Position numbers and translations under genes: made by a program
Assembly: GCA_030159075.1 (NCBI GenBank)
Contig: BROG01000047.1
Coordinates: 361,501 to 425,500 of the forward strand
Reading direction: 5' to 3'
From: Atrina japonica
Lineage: Eukaryota; Mollusca; Bivalvia; Pterioida; Pinnidae
Length of the DNA stretch: 64,000 nucleotides
The notes under the pieces: generated by a model
What the model was told of the DNA's origin: nothing
The model's input: only the letters and a program-made list of their open reading frames with translations
Database searches by the model: none
Shown here: one piece after another, positions 51,332 to 64,000 of the stretch
Position numbering within the stretch: the first letter of the stretch is position 1
How the letters are laid out: every line of letters begins with the position of its first letter

Positions 51332-64000
<12,669 letters not shown>

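Overview
The window is AT-rich, intron-rich animal DNA, very probably from a bivalve mollusc. The evidence is a paramyosin gene with molluscan-type sequence, tRNA-headed SINEs with bivalve-like tails, many short non-autonomous repeats and numerous long (AT)n and (CT/GA)n microsatellites. Only two protein genes can be supported, both on the + strand: a two-exon orphan class A GPCR (10179-12009) and the 5' three quarters of a paramyosin gene (51332 to beyond the window end). All family assignments rest on reading motifs by eye; no database search was possible.

Layout. 1-10178: intergenic, with SINEs (one nested inside an older repeat), a piggyBac-like MITE, foldback DNA and interspersed families called here E1, E2 and E3. 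10179-12009: GPCR gene. 12010-20300: repeat-dense, with a foldback element, a roughly 1.1-kb minisatellite inside a pair of inverted termini, and a second minisatellite abutting an E2 copy. 20300-50600: long intergenic tract of interspersed repeats, MITEs and microsatellites; no convincing gene, though one short Cys-rich ORF (45751-45939) deserves a check. 50860-51331: probable paramyosin promoter, with a perfect CArG box, a CTCF-like motif and TATA boxes. 51332-64000: paramyosin exons 1-13.

The most interesting biology lies inside the paramyosin gene. (1) Exon 5 exists as two tandem 79-nt versions separated by a 50-nt intron. Taking both or neither shifts the frame, so they should be mutually exclusive. 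(2) Intron 10 contains a separate ATG exon (62108-62160), with an in-frame stop upstream and a strong donor in exactly the phase needed to join exon 11. This predicts a short, N-terminally truncated isoform comparable in concept to insect miniparamyosin, with an RRYS PKA-type site near its N terminus. (3) A 29-nt near-identical direct repeat lies just after the exon 4 donor and just before the exon 6 acceptor, bracketing the exon pair.

The GPCR and paramyosin genes have no visible functional link; about 39 kb of repeat-rich DNA separates them.
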